Assembly (NCBI GenBank): GCA_016784545.1
Contig: JADHUM010000016.1
Coordinates: 1-60,569 of the forward strand
Direction: 5' to 3'
Source: Candidatus Neomarinimicrobiota bacterium
GTDB taxonomy: Bacteria > Fidelibacterota > UBA8477 > JABMPR01
Length of the DNA: 60,569 nucleotides
Below are positions 46,543-55,779 of this stretch, piece after piece. Within the stretch, counting starts at the first letter, position 1, and each line of letters opens with the position of its first letter. The notes under the pieces were generated by a model. The model saw only the letters and a program-made list of their open reading frames with translations. It did no database searches and was not told where the DNA came from. The translations under genes and the position numbers were made by a program.

Positions 46543-48960
46543 CTAACATTTCGAATAACCACAATTGTGACAAAGGAGACATCCTCCCTCGTGGGAAATG
46601 GTCAATCCACATTCAGGACAGGTCATCATGGTTTTTGGACTGTTCCCGTTTGAGGTTTCAACCATATTGAAATGTGCCCCACGCTCATCATCAGCGCTTT
46701 CTTCTGATTCAGCCATTCCGAAGGTCTGTTCGCTATTAGCCCTGTTCTTATTGAATTCGGACATGTGTTGTTCCAGCGCTTTTCCTATGGCATCAGGTGT
46801 GGAAAGAATCAGTTGACCATTCTCCCACACAGGATTAGGTCCGCTGATACCCTTGAGCTGCTTGATAATTTCTTCAACATCCATTCCACTTCTCAGGGAA
46901 AGTGAGATCAGTCGGCTGATTGCCTCTGCCTGAGCAGCTGCATTTCCACCAGCTTTACCGATAGTCGTGAAAATTTCACACAAACCATCTTCATCATGAT
47001 TGATGGTGATGTAGAGTGTGCCTTCGCCAGTACGAATCCGGTGAGTTACACCAAATGTGTCTTTTGGTCGCAAACGGGGACGCAGTGAAGGTGGATTCAG
47101 AGCCAGTTCTGGATCTAACGCAGGTGCCACCTCAGTTGCAGCAGCATTCTTCTCATCCTTTTTATCTGAAATCAGGATACCGTCACGGCTACCCTCTCGA
47201 TAAACTGTTATGCCCTTGAGGCCGGCTTTGTAGGCGGCCTGATAAATATTGGCTACTGTCTTCACATCCACATCTTCTGGTAGATTCACAGTAGAACTAA
47301 TTGAAGCATCGATATAGCGCTGGATGGTGCCTTGCATCTTAACTCTGAAGTAGGGGTCAATATCGTGAGCTGTCACCACTGAATCAGGTAGGTTCTCATC
47401 GGTGCCATACTTTTTAAGAATAGTAGGATGCACAACCTTGAACTCGTCAAACTCTTCACCAAAACCGCTGTTCTTTTTCACACGTCGTTTGTAGCTGACA
47501 TTAAAAATTGGTTCTACACCAGAACTCACCTGAGCAACGATGGCTCCAGAGCCAGTGGGTGCAACAGTAAGGATGGTGGCATTTCTAATACCGTGGGTTT
47601 TGATCTCATCCTGAATGTCTTCAGGTAAATTTTTGATAAACTTGCTCTTTTTGTATCCATTCCACTGATAATTGGGGAAAGAACCTTTCTCTTTGGCCAA
47701 CTCAATGGATGTTTTGTAGGCAGTTCCGGACAGCATCTCCATCACTTCTTCAACAGCTTCCAGAGCTTCATCTGTATCATATTTGATACCGCGGAGCATA
47801 AGCATGTCAGCCAGACCCAGGATTCCCAGCCCAACGCGTCTGTCACCAAGGGCATTTTTTTTCTGATCTTCCAGAGCATGACGATCAACATTATAGTCAA
47901 TCACATTATCCAGATAGCGTACACTGAGGCGAATGGTGTCATTGAATTCATCCCAGAGGAAGTCACCATCGGTATTTACAAAGCGAGCCAGATTGATGGC
48001 ACCCAGGTTACAAGCACCACCATCGGGGAGGGGTTGTTCGCCACATGGGTTGGTTGATACGAGCGGACTGCAATATTCAGCATTGTGATAGTCCACCATG
48101 GTATCCCAGAAAATGATTCCTGGTTCAGCACTGGCATGGGCAGCATTGATAATTTTGTCCCAGAGTCCTCGAGCACGAATGGTTTCGTATACCTTATCAT
48201 TCCAGCGTAGCTCAAAATCAGTATCCAGTTCAACCGCTTCCATGAATTCATGGGTGAGGAGTACAGAAATATTTGAATATTTAACCTTGGAGAGATCCAA
48301 TTTAACATCAACAAATTCGGCAATGTCTGGATGATCAACACGGAGGGTCTGCATGTTGGCTCCACGACGGCCGTGTTGTGCAATGGTGTTGGTGTTTTCA
48401 CTGAACAGGTTCATAAAGCCAACTGGACCGCATGACTCGCCACCGGTTCCATCAATGGAAGATCCCTTTGGACGCAATACAGAGAGGTCATGTCCGCAAC
48501 CTCCACCATATTTGTAGGTTTTGGCTTCTTGGATAATGGCATCATAGATGGCATTGATGGAGTCTTTTTTAATTCCTACGACATAACAGTTGTTTAGAGT
48601 TGTCTTGATATCTTCACGACCGGCGCCGTGCATGATGCGTCCACCAGGTACAAAACGGAAATCATGGAGGATGGTATAAAAACGATCTTCCCAGACTTCA
48701 GGTTTTTCCTCTAGGCCTGCCATTGCTTTTGCTAATCTATGCCATAAATCTTCTGGAGACTTTTCATCTGGAGCTAAATATTTATTCTGTAATACACTTT
48801 TTCCCAGCTCATCTGGACCGTAGTAGGTTTCAATATCGGATCCACTTCTAACTGTGTCGGGATTGACGATCGCATCAATCTGCAGTTCCGCATTTTGCAG
48901 AGAGGATTTGCCGAGATCGTTTTCGTTCGACTCAAATGGGAATTGTATGGTTTCGGACAT
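46543..48960 (-). CDS. nrdJ: Vitamin B12-dependent (class II) ribonucleotide reductase
   Basis: 805-residue adenosylcobalamin-dependent enzyme that reduces ribonucleotides to deoxyribonucleotides with or without oxygen. The active-site motif NPCGE (304-308) supplies the radical cysteine C306. C125 (NNCYV) and C317 (ACNLG) fit the redox pair. A TSCPD domain (about 635-735) and a C-terminal zinc-ribbon-like tail with CPECG and CHNCGYSKC follow, typical of the long NrdJ form. No cobalamin riboswitch or NrdR box could be recognised upstream. The enzyme implies a B12 supply. Confidence 0.95.
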   Translation of the reverse strand: MSETIQFPFESNENDLGKSSLQNAELQIDAIVNPDTVRSGSDIETYYGPDELGKSVLQNKYLAPDEKSPEDLWHRLAKAMAGLEEKPEVWEDRFYTILHDFRFVPGGRIMHGAGREDIKTTLNNCYVVGIKKDSINAIYDAIIQEAKTYKYGGGCGHDLSVLRPKGSSIDGTGGESCGPVGFMNLFSENTNTIAQHGRRGANMQTLRVDHPDIAEFVDVKLDLSKVKYSNISVLLTHEFMEAVELDTDFELRWNDKVYETIRARGLWDKIINAAHASAEPGIIFWDTMVDYHNAEYCSPLVSTNPCGEQPLPDGGACNLGAINLARFVNTDGDFLWDEFNDTIRLSVRYLDNVIDYNVDRHALEDQKKNALGDRRVGLGILGLADMLMLRGIKYDTDEALEAVEEVMEMLSGTAYKTSIELAKEKGSFPNYQWNGYKKSKFIKNLPEDIQDEIKTHGIRNATILTVAPTGSGAIVAQVSSGVEPIFNVSYKRRVKKNSGFGEEFDEFKVVHPTILKKYGTDENLPDSVVTAHDIDPYFRVKMQGTIQRYIDASISSTVNLPEDVDVKTVANIYQAAYKAGLKGITVYREGSRDGILISDKKDEKNAAATEVAPALDPELALNPPSLRPRLRPKDTFGVTHRIRTGEGTLYITINHDEDGLCEIFTTIGKAGGNAAAQAEAISRLISLSLRSGMDVEEIIKQLKGISGPNPVWENGQLILSTPDAIGKALEQHMSEFNKNRANSEQTFGMAESEESADDERGAHFNMVETSNGNSPKTMMTCPECGLTISHEGGCLLCHNCGYSKC

Positions 48961-49460
48961 GTAGGTTTGCTCCTCAGCGATTTATCTATACGTTACTGGC
49001 TTAACTACTCAAATCAAAATTAGCGGAAAAATGACAGCGAGAAGTTCTTTACCCAATTGTTTGTTGACTGGTTTGTATGGTGTCCTGCACGTGATTCGGG
49101 TCACTATTACCCAGCGTGACGAATATAGAGGGGAGACAAATTATGGCAAGAATCAATTTACATAAAACTACAAAATGTTGAGGTATTCAAATCTCAAGCG
49201 CTACATCTTGTATCTGAGAGTGAGCCCTTGTGTATCAAAGATTTAGCGAATTCTAGTGAATTCACGAGGCTGAAAAAATTAAACATTCCTCCATATTATA
49301 GAGTTCAAAATAAGTGAGAGCTCTCAAGCGCCGTTATTTGCACTTCCCTGGCATTTGATGATAGAAATGATCATAAATAGTCTAGGCAAATTTGGGGTAT
49401 CTGGTATTTGACTTGCGATGTCGTCGTAAATTCTTTTAATTTCCATCGCAATTTTCAAAT
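48961..49460. other. 500-base gap between nrdJ and tRNA-Gly, no gene seen
   Basis: I find no supported reading frame. The nrdJ promoter must lie near the left end. Small inverted repeats occur (GTGA/TCAC around 49091-49104; GAATTC-TAGT-GAATTC near 49250) but none is convincing as a site. No B12-box-like sequence was found on the minus strand. Confidence 0.5.
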
Positions 49461-49531
49461 GCGGGTGTCGCATAGTGGTAGTGCCTCAGCTTCCCAAGCT
49501 GATGGGGGGAGTTCGATTCTCCTCACCCGCT
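49461..49531 (+). tRNA. tRNA-Gly (anticodon CCC)
   Basis: A full cloverleaf can be drawn: acceptor GCGGGTG with CACCCGC, D-stem GCAT with GTGC, anticodon stem TCAGC with GCTGA around loop TTCCCAA (anticodon CCC, reads GGG), variable TGGG, and T-stem GGGAG with CTCCT around TTCGATT. The discriminator is T and CCA is not encoded. The 3' half is repeated in direct orientation at 58142-58208, so this gene looks like the attachment site of an integrated element. Confidence 0.93.
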
Positions 49532-49533
49532 CT
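49490..49533 (+). repeat. Left direct repeat, candidate attL (3' half of tRNA-Gly)
   Basis: The 44 bases from the anticodon stem to two bases past the tRNA end are repeated at 58142-58208. They differ there by one missing G, one T-to-A change and a 24-base insertion. An intact tRNA on the left with its 3' half repeated distally is the usual outcome of integration at a tRNA gene. No integrase is present. Confidence 0.6.
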
Positions 49534-49851
49534 CATCCTTCCAATCCAGGGAACATCATATCCACCTTTTTATCTATTCATAATTTACACAAACTGTCTA
49601 AGAGGGTATGAAGTATCAAACCAGACAAAAGACGGTAAATATCATCATGTATTAAATTAAATTATTTTAATCTTGCATTATGCGATTCAAAATCGGTAAA
49701 CCAAAAATAAACAATAACTAAGGGCAATAATTAATTCATTATAATACTTGCTTTAGAATTATACTTTGATAATATCATGTACTGGTGGATACAGAAATAC
49801 GCTATGCGTAAATATAGATACTGACATTTTACCCTGCATGGAGACGAGAGA

Positions 49852-50307
49852 ATGCCCGGTAGTAAAAGACAATTACCCCTGTACACACTAAGTGTGGCCT
49901 CACAGCTCTCAGGTGTGTCCACACATTCAATTCGGCAATATATCGATAAGGGCGTGATCATCCCCTTTAAGACTGAATCCGCGAGACATTTATTTTCAGA
50001 TGTTGATGTTATACGTCTTAAAAGCATTAAGAATGATATACAGGTTCACGGCTTGAATATGGCGGGTATTAAACGAGCCATGGCCCAGACTCCCTGCTGG
50101 TTAATCAAAGGATGCACCAAGGAAGAGCAGAATAATTGTGATGCATTCAAAAGCTATGATCAACCGTGCTGGGCAGTAGAGAAAAAGAGTGGGGATTGTC
50201 AGGATTTAAATTGCCATGATTGTGACGTATACGGGGTGGTGGATCGTTTTGATCACTTAAAAGACATGTTTAAAACCATGGCTAAAATAGAATTTCATCA
50301 GAGTTGA
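49852..50307 (+). CDS. MerR-family regulator with a cysteine-rich C-terminal domain
   Basis: 151 residues. An N-terminal winged helix of MerR type (about 9-78, LYTLSVASQLSGVSTHSIRQ) is followed not by a coiled coil plus drug pocket but by a compact cysteine domain: C82-W, C88, C96, C106-W, C116, C121 and C124. The paired CW motifs and seven cysteines suggest a metal, iron-sulfur or redox sensor. It sits first in the respiratory block, 55 bases before the lipoprotein gene, so it is the likely regulator of the cytochrome genes and probably cotranscribed with them. ATG 49852 follows a GGAGACGAGAG leader. Confidence 0.85.
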   Translation: MPGSKRQLPLYTLSVASQLSGVSTHSIRQYIDKGVIIPFKTESARHLFSDVDVIRLKSIKNDIQVHGLNMAGIKRAMAQTPCWLIKGCTKEEQNNCDAFKSYDQPCWAVEKKSGDCQDLNCHDCDVYGVVDRFDHLKDMFKTMAKIEFHQS

Positions 50308-50362
50308 TGGAAAAAATGCCTGCTGAATCGAGGCTAATCCGGGGGAAAGAAGGAGAAAATCA

Positions 50363-51325
50363 GTGAAAAATGTTACCTTATTATTATTAGTACTCTCAAT
50401 GGTATTCGTTGGGTGTGACTCTACCGAAGACGATCCAGAAGCCGCTGAATTCAATGTGGTTTCTGTTTCAACCGCTCCAACTCTGGATGGTGCAGGTGGA
50501 GATGCCGCCTGGGCCGAAGCTACTGAGTATATGGTCACAGTAGGTGAGAGTGAAGATTACAGCAATGCATTTGGTGTGCTTGAGGTTGGACTAACTGCGG
50601 TTATGACCAGCTCTGATCTTTATATCAGGGCTGTATGGGATGATCCCAGCGGAACAGAAAGTGTTGACAAGAATCAGTGGACGTATTCCAACGCTGCATG
50701 GGAAAAAAATGGCAATGAAGATCGCCTTTTCTTTTTCTTTGACATGGGAACCAACGGTACTCAGGGTGCCAATTGTGCAGCCATGTGCCATACCGGTGGA
50801 GATCAAGAAGGCATGTGGACTTCAGATGGAAAAGTTGATCAGTGGCACTGGAAAGCAGCTCGTTCGGCTCCTATCAATCACGCCGATGATAAGTACATTG
50901 ACAATATTTATGAAGGCTTAGGCGATGGCGGACAACACGGTGATTCTAAAACACTGGGTCTCTATCATGATAACAAATCCAACGGCATGCCAAAATATTC
51001 AGGTCCCCTCACAGATGGGTTTCTGATATTGCCAGCTGGAAATACAGATGCTGATGCCTATTTTACCGCATTCGATACAACTGCAACCTCTGGCACCTTC
51101 CGCGGGTATTGGTTGGATGAGAACGCAGATGGAAGTCGTGCAGATGTCATGGCCTATTCAAATTTTAACAATGGTACCTGGACAGTAGAATTCAAACGTG
51201 CCCTGAACACCGGTAATGCAGATGATGCAGTATTTGGATCAGGCACAGTTGAAGTGACCATGGCTATCACCGATAATGCCGGTGGTGATCATAGTGGTTC
51301 AGCTCCATTTGACATGAAGTTTTAA
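50363..51325 (+). CDS. EB_dh-type haem-binding lipoprotein with a CX3CH motif
   Basis: 320 residues, GTG start at 50363 after AAAGAAGGAG. The lipobox VGC places the lipid on C18. The mature part resembles the ethylbenzene dehydrogenase gamma-subunit/cytochrome c-552-like beta-sandwich (LDGAGGDAAWAEA at the start, DLYIRAVWDDPSG, VEFKRALNTG near the end). This family binds b- or c-type haem. A CAAMCH motif (C138, C142, H143) is a CX3CH variant of the c-haem site. It could be an electron-transfer lipoprotein on the outer membrane or periplasm, acting with the cytochromes downstream. Confidence 0.8.
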   Translation: MKNVTLLLLVLSMVFVGCDSTEDDPEAAEFNVVSVSTAPTLDGAGGDAAWAEATEYMVTVGESEDYSNAFGVLEVGLTAVMTSSDLYIRAVWDDPSGTESVDKNQWTYSNAAWEKNGNEDRLFFFFDMGTNGTQGANCAAMCHTGGDQEGMWTSDGKVDQWHWKAARSAPINHADDKYIDNIYEGLGDGGQHGDSKTLGLYHDNKSNGMPKYSGPLTDGFLILPAGNTDADAYFTAFDTTATSGTFRGYWLDENADGSRADVMAYSNFNNGTWTVEFKRALNTGNADDAVFGSGTVEVTMAITDNAGGDHSGSAPFDMKF

Positions 51326-51349
51326 ATAAAGAACTAGTCTCCAATATGC

Positions 51350-51371
51350 GGGGCGTCGATCCTGACGCCCC
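51350..51371 (+). other. Perfect 8-bp hairpin between the lipoprotein and barrel genes
   Basis: GGGGCGTC (51350-51357) pairs exactly with GACGCCCC (51364-51371) over a 6-base loop. No T-run follows, so full termination is unlikely. It could be a partial terminator or a 3' stabiliser that lets the lipoprotein be made in excess over the downstream genes. Confidence 0.6.
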
Positions 51372-51419
51372 TGTATATCCCAGACCCGAAACTCAATCTT
51401 AAACAAAGTATTGGAAATC

Positions 51420-52664
51420 ATGGATCTGACACTTGCCAGATGGGTACTCCGAATAAGCTTGCTCCTGGCTATGGGCAGTGTGAGTTTCGCTGAGACTACC
51501 ATTCAGGGTCTGTTCAACACAGGAATCTACACATTCTCGCGCACCAATTCCATGGATAGCACACTCTTCCATAGCAGAATGCATGAATCAATATCACTTG
51601 ATGCACGAGACCTGGTTCTTAAAAATAGCCATTTTCGTACATCCAGCATTTTTTATATGGATCCAGTCAATGCCTTCTCAAATGAACCCGCTTTCCATAT
51701 CTATACTCTATCTTTCGAGACACTCTGGTTTGACCGAGCTTTGCGTGTTAATCTAGGACGCCAATTTGTTTACGGTATTACAGCATCCAGACGCATAGAT
51801 GGCATTCAGACTACCTGGAAAAGAAGCTCCCTTTCATTAAAACTTTTTGCCGGCGGTTATCTGCCCGGCCTTGGTACTACCTATAGCCCTATGTCCGACC
51901 ACCTATTCGGAGCAGACCTACTCTGGAAATTGAAACCAGGTCTTAGTCTGGGACTGGGAATATCTGATCTTGGGCGAGATCGTGCCAGTTATGAAGTAAC
52001 CGGTATAAGAAATGGTGTGATATCAGTTACCAGCACAGCACAACGACGACTGGGTTATCAGATCAACTGGTTAAAGAACAATCTCTCAGCCTATTTAAGA
52101 GGTCGTCATGATCTGCTTGGGCTAGGAGTTCAGGATCTCAGATCTCGCGTCACATATCGTGGTCATCGACTGAAATCGCTGAGTTTGGAATACTCAAATC
52201 GAAGCCCCCAGATTTTACAGAATTCTATCTTTTCAGTTTTTGGGGGGACAGGGAGTCAGGAGTATACAGGGAGGGCTGCCTATGCTATCACTCCATCAAT
52301 AACTGCCTATCTGAATGTGAGACATATTCAGTTTAAAGGGAATCAAGCGGATATTTACTCAGCAGCACTGGGGTATCGCTCCATCAGATTTGACACTCAC
52401 CACCAGGCTGGATATGGGGGAGCATATAGCCACGTTACTTTAAGTGCCAATCACGCCCTGAGAAATAGTCGTATCTACGGGAAAGTAAATCTGGGTAATT
52501 ACAAATTGCTAGAAGGGGAATCGCGTGATCTGGCCACTGTGCTGATGGGTGCTCGTGTACCCATTGGGATCAAATTTCAAATGAACATTGAGGGTCAGGT
52601 ACTCAGGAATCCCTACTATAGCTATGACACAAGACTTTATTTTGGTCTGAGGTATCGGCTATGA
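51420..52664 (+). CDS. Outer-membrane beta-barrel protein of the cytochrome cluster
   Basis: 414 residues from ATG 51420 (TTG 51411 is an alternative). After a signal peptide (about 1-24, ending SVSFAE) come alternating strands such as LRVNLGRQFVYGI, LSLKLFAGGYLPGL, ITAYLNVRHIQFKG and TRLYFGLRYRL to the end. The strands would suit a barrel of about 16-20 strands. Its stop overlaps the start of the 14-haem cytochrome (ATGA). A barrel coupled directly to a long multihaem cytochrome is the gene pattern of porin-cytochrome conduits such as MtrAB; sequence homology to MtrB cannot be claimed from sight. Confidence 0.78.
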   Translation: MDLTLARWVLRISLLLAMGSVSFAETTIQGLFNTGIYTFSRTNSMDSTLFHSRMHESISLDARDLVLKNSHFRTSSIFYMDPVNAFSNEPAFHIYTLSFETLWFDRALRVNLGRQFVYGITASRRIDGIQTTWKRSSLSLKLFAGGYLPGLGTTYSPMSDHLFGADLLWKLKPGLSLGLGISDLGRDRASYEVTGIRNGVISVTSTAQRRLGYQINWLKNNLSAYLRGRHDLLGLGVQDLRSRVTYRGHRLKSLSLEYSNRSPQILQNSIFSVFGGTGSQEYTGRAAYAITPSITAYLNVRHIQFKGNQADIYSAALGYRSIRFDTHHQAGYGGAYSHVTLSANHALRNSRIYGKVNLGNYKLLEGESRDLATVLMGARVPIGIKFQMNIEGQVLRNPYYSYDTRLYFGLRYRL

Positions 52665-53830
52665 TGTTGAGCAAACAAGGTTGCAAAATTTTATTTTTGG
52701 CTCTCCTCACAGCAAGTTTATTATCAGGCCAGACTGCTCCAGAAAATGCGCTCATTTTTAGCCATGATCTCCATGTGAATGAGGAAGGTCTGGACTGCCT
52801 GGATTGTCATCCAGATGATGATGTTGAAAATAGCATGTTGGCGACAGATCGCCTTCTACCGGATGAAGATGCATGCATGACCTGCCACGATGATTGGCAA
52901 GAAGATGAAACCTGTGAACGTTGCCATACGGGTGAGCAACCTTTTGTCGCAAGAATATTTCCTCCAGAAAACTTTTTATTTCCCCACCAGAGCCACCTTT
53001 CAGTTGCAAAACTTGAGTGTGAAATCTGCCATGGCAATATGTCAGATATCGAGAACACTCCACCCCAACCTCTAATGGCAGATTGTATATCGTGTCATAT
53101 CGATCGCTCTGTCTCAACGGCCTGTCAGGATTGTCATGCTCCAAATTTTGTCTTGAGACCTGCCAATCATTCAGTGGACTGGCTGCAAGAACATGAAATT
53201 GAAGCTTTAACAGCCTCCAGTGATTGCTTGCAGTGTCATGTTCAAATCACCTGCGACAATTGCCATTCTGGTTCGAATCTTGGTCGTGATGATTTTGGAT
53301 ACTTGAATCCACTTCCAACTTTCAGAACAGATCTGCAGGGTGAGCGAATGACTCTTGATCGTGTTCACGATTTAAATTATGAATTTACCCACGGAATAGA
53401 TGCAGATACAAAGTTGTATGAATGTGGTAGCTGTCATGAAACACAAACCTTTTGCACAGATTGTCATCAGAATAATAGCAATCCCTTGTTGAACAAGCCT
53501 CAGTTTCATGGTGGTTTGAATTGGGGCGCTATCAAGTATCCAATGGGTACTGATTTTTCAAATAATATTGATGGTGGTGCCCATGCTGAATTGGCACGTA
53601 TGGATATCGAAAGATGCCAGTCCTGTCACGATGTGGAAGGGGCTGATCCAAATTGTGTTAGTTGTCATTCTGATGTAGATGGCGTTCAGTTTACAGATCC
53701 CAGAACCCACCTTCCTGGATTCATGTCCGATGTTCAGGGAGACTGGTGCGAAAGTGAATCATCCATGTGTTTTGTATGTCATACGAAAGAAGATAAAGGA
53801 CTGGGCTTTTGCGCATATTGTCATCAATAG
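52661..53830 (+). CDS. Exported 14-haem c-type cytochrome
   Basis: 389 residues with a signal peptide (about 1-23) and fourteen CXXCH motifs, from CLDCH near residue 46 to CAYCH at the C-terminus. They are spaced along the whole protein with many extra histidines as distal ligands. Such chains form electron wires. The gene overlaps the barrel gene upstream by four bases and the mono-haem lipoprotein downstream by 22. The haem number exceeds the ten of MtrA. It probably carries electrons across the periplasm and perhaps into the barrel; that role is inference. Confidence 0.92.
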   Translation: MMLSKQGCKILFLALLTASLLSGQTAPENALIFSHDLHVNEEGLDCLDCHPDDDVENSMLATDRLLPDEDACMTCHDDWQEDETCERCHTGEQPFVARIFPPENFLFPHQSHLSVAKLECEICHGNMSDIENTPPQPLMADCISCHIDRSVSTACQDCHAPNFVLRPANHSVDWLQEHEIEALTASSDCLQCHVQITCDNCHSGSNLGRDDFGYLNPLPTFRTDLQGERMTLDRVHDLNYEFTHGIDADTKLYECGSCHETQTFCTDCHQNNSNPLLNKPQFHGGLNWGAIKYPMGTDFSNNIDGGAHAELARMDIERCQSCHDVEGADPNCVSCHSDVDGVQFTDPRTHLPGFMSDVQGDWCESESSMCFVCHTKEDKGLGFCAYCHQ

Positions 53831-54192
53831 TAGCCCTTGGGACACTTATGGTTGTGAGTTGTTCACAACCTAACGATGATCTCACGAGTGAGCTACCTCA
53901 CCAGGTAAGCTACAATAGCCACATTCAAGTCATTTTGGAAAAGAGTTGTGTGCGGTGCCACGGTGGAACCGTTACCCATGGCATAGATTTTTCCAGTTAT
54001 TCAAAAATCCTTGAATCTGTGGGAAATGATCCTTCAGAGGATATCATTGTTATTGGGAACGCTCAATCAAAGATATTGAGAAGCAAATTGAATCCTGAAT
54101 ATGGTCCAATGTATAAATACCTCAGTGATCCGCTGGAGTACGATATGATTTACAAATGGATAGTTGAGGACAATCTGGCGGAAAATCTATGA
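53809..54192 (+). CDS. Mono-haem cytochrome c-like lipoprotein
   Basis: 127 residues from TTG 53809 (or TTG 53818), overlapping the 14-haem gene by 22 bases; there is no upstream ATG. The signal ends in lipobox VVSC (C18). One haem site, CVRCH (C47-C50-H51), lies in SYNSHIQVILEKSCVRCHGG, which resembles the short cytochrome c domains recalled from planctomycete- and FCB-type surface proteins. The C-terminal DPLEYDMIYKWIVEDNL is typical of that fold. Likely a membrane-tethered electron carrier. Confidence 0.8.
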   Translation: MRILSSIVALGTLMVVSCSQPNDDLTSELPHQVSYNSHIQVILEKSCVRCHGGTVTHGIDFSSYSKILESVGNDPSEDIIVIGNAQSKILRSKLNPEYGPMYKYLSDPLEYDMIYKWIVEDNLAENL

Positions 54193-54250
54193 TAAATGAC
54201 TCCGACATGGCTGAATCCCTTGAATTTTAAAAATAATATTGGAAAAAGTA

Positions 54251-54727
54251 ATGAGTGAAATGCCTATAGATTCAGAGGAAAATGAACCAAAGCTGACCTC
54301 ACGACGCACTTTCCTAGATAGCATGCTGGGGCTCACCTTGTTAGGCTGGTTGGGTGCAATGATTTATCCAGTTCTTCGATATCTGGTTCCGCCCAAGCAG
54401 CCAGATTTGAACGTGAGTAGTCTGGATGCCGGTCTGCTGGAAACCTTCAAAACAAATACAGCTAAAATTATGCGCTTTGGTCGGAAGCCAGTCATTATTG
54501 TCAGAGAGAAAAGCGGTGATTTTAAAGCGCTATCGGCCACCTGTACTCATCTTGATTGTACCGTACAATATAAAGAAGATACCGAACAAATCTGGTGTGC
54601 CTGTCATAATGGTATTTATGATTTGGAAGGTCGAAATATTTCTGGACCGCCACCGAAGCCACTAATCCCTTATAATGTGACCATCAAGGACGAGAAAATA
54701 CTTATTACTAAAGGCGAGAGTGTTTGA
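54251..54727 (+). CDS. Rieske iron-sulfur protein of a cytochrome bc-type complex
   Basis: 158 residues from ATG 54251 (TTG 54239 is less likely). A twin-arginine signal/anchor (SRRTFLDSML, helix about 22-45) leads to the Rieske domain. Its 2Fe-2S ligands are C98 and H100 (CTHLDC) and C116 and H119 (CACH), with C103 and C118 as the disulfide pair. It would accept electrons from quinol. The stop overlaps the cytochrome b start (TGATG), as in bc/b6f operons. Confidence 0.95.
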   Translation: MSEMPIDSEENEPKLTSRRTFLDSMLGLTLLGWLGAMIYPVLRYLVPPKQPDLNVSSLDAGLLETFKTNTAKIMRFGRKPVIIVREKSGDFKALSATCTHLDCTVQYKEDTEQIWCACHNGIYDLEGRNISGPPPKPLIPYNVTIKDEKILITKGESV

Positions 54728-55779
54728 TGTCTGCTTTGACCTGGCTTGAAGAACGATTTGATATCGCCGCGGTAACAAAGTTTGCATCAAAAAAACAGGT
54801 GCCGATATTCTACGGAACGATATGGTATTATCTAGGAGGCATATCACTCTTCCTGTTTATCATCCAGATTCTGACCGGAATGCTACTGGCCCTGTATTAC
54901 CAACCCGGCGCAGAAACTTCATTTGAAAGTCTCAAATTTATTGTAAGCAAGGTTGAATTTGGCTGGTTGATGCGTGAAATACATAGTTGGGCTGCCAATC
55001 TTTTTGTACTCACCATATTTATGCACATGTTCACAGTATTTTTTTCCAAAGCCTACCGGAAGCCTAGAGAGCTCACCTGGGTTACGGGTATGATTCTGCT
55101 GGGTCTGGCCATGTTTTTCGGTTTTTCGGGATATTTGTTGCCCTGGAATGAATTGGCTTATTTTGCAACTAAAGTTGGAACTGATATCGCCGGTGCAGTC
55201 CCCTTTATAGGCGATTTCCTGGTGAAGGTCCTGCGTGCAGGGGATGATGTGTCCGGAGCTACCCTAACCCGGTTTTATAGTATCCACACCTCTATTCTAC
55301 CGCTGATATTCTTTGTGGTTCTTGGTGTCCATTTGATCTTGATCCAAGTCCAGGGTATGAGCGTGCCTGCCTCCATCGAAAGCACGCCACCCAGCAAACG
55401 AAAATCCATGCCCTTCTTTCCTAATTTTGTAGTTAGGGATTTGGTCGTTTGGCTGATAGTCCTGAACATCATAGCACTTCTCGCAGTCTTTTTCCCTTGG
55501 GAACTGGGACTAAAAGCCGATTCTTTGGCCTCAGCTCCTGCAGGCATTCGGCCAGAATGGTATTTTATGTTCATGTTTCAGACCTTAAAACTTTTGCCGT
55601 CCCATGTGTGGCTCCTTGAAGGTGAAGTGTTTGGAATACTTTTGTTTGGATTAGGTGGCCTGGTCTGGCTCCTCATTCCCTTTCTTGAGAGGCCAAAACA
55701 TTCCCAGTTATGGTCAATTTTTGGGATTGGGATGCTGGCCTATATGATCGTACTTACTGTGTGGGGATATGTCGTATGA
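54727..55779 (+). CDS. Cytochrome b (b6 fused to subunit-IV-like part) of a quinol-cytochrome c reductase
   Basis: 350 residues, integral membrane. Haem b ligands are H86/H100 and H187/H202, at the same positions as in plant cytochrome b6. The 14-residue spacing of the second pair is also b6-like. The C-terminal part holds the quinol-site motif PEWY (276-279) and three further helices, corresponding to subunit IV. With the Rieske protein it should oxidise menaquinol and pass electrons outward. A cytochrome c1 or f is not encoded; a 9-haem cytochrome takes that place. Confidence 0.94.
   Translation: MSALTWLEERFDIAAVTKFASKKQVPIFYGTIWYYLGGISLFLFIIQILTGMLLALYYQPGAETSFESLKFIVSKVEFGWLMREIHSWAANLFVLTIFMHMFTVFFSKAYRKPRELTWVTGMILLGLAMFFGFSGYLLPWNELAYFATKVGTDIAGAVPFIGDFLVKVLRAGDDVSGATLTRFYSIHTSILPLIFFVVLGVHLILIQVQGMSVPASIESTPPSKRKSMPFFPNFVVRDLVVWLIVLNIIALLAVFFPWELGLKADSLASAPAGIRPEWYFMFMFQTLKLLPSHVWLLEGEVFGILLFGLGGLVWLLIPFLERPKHSQLWSIFGIGMLAYMIVLTVWGYVV

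Noticed and set aside
48961-49300. Cobalamin riboswitch or NrdR box upstream of nrdJ
   Set aside because: No B12-box-like sequence and no paired NrdR-type 16-mers were found on the minus strand.
52758-53144. Minus-strand 128-residue frame in the 14-haem gene
   Set aside because: It is antisense to a gene with fourteen in-register CXXCH motifs and has no supporting features.
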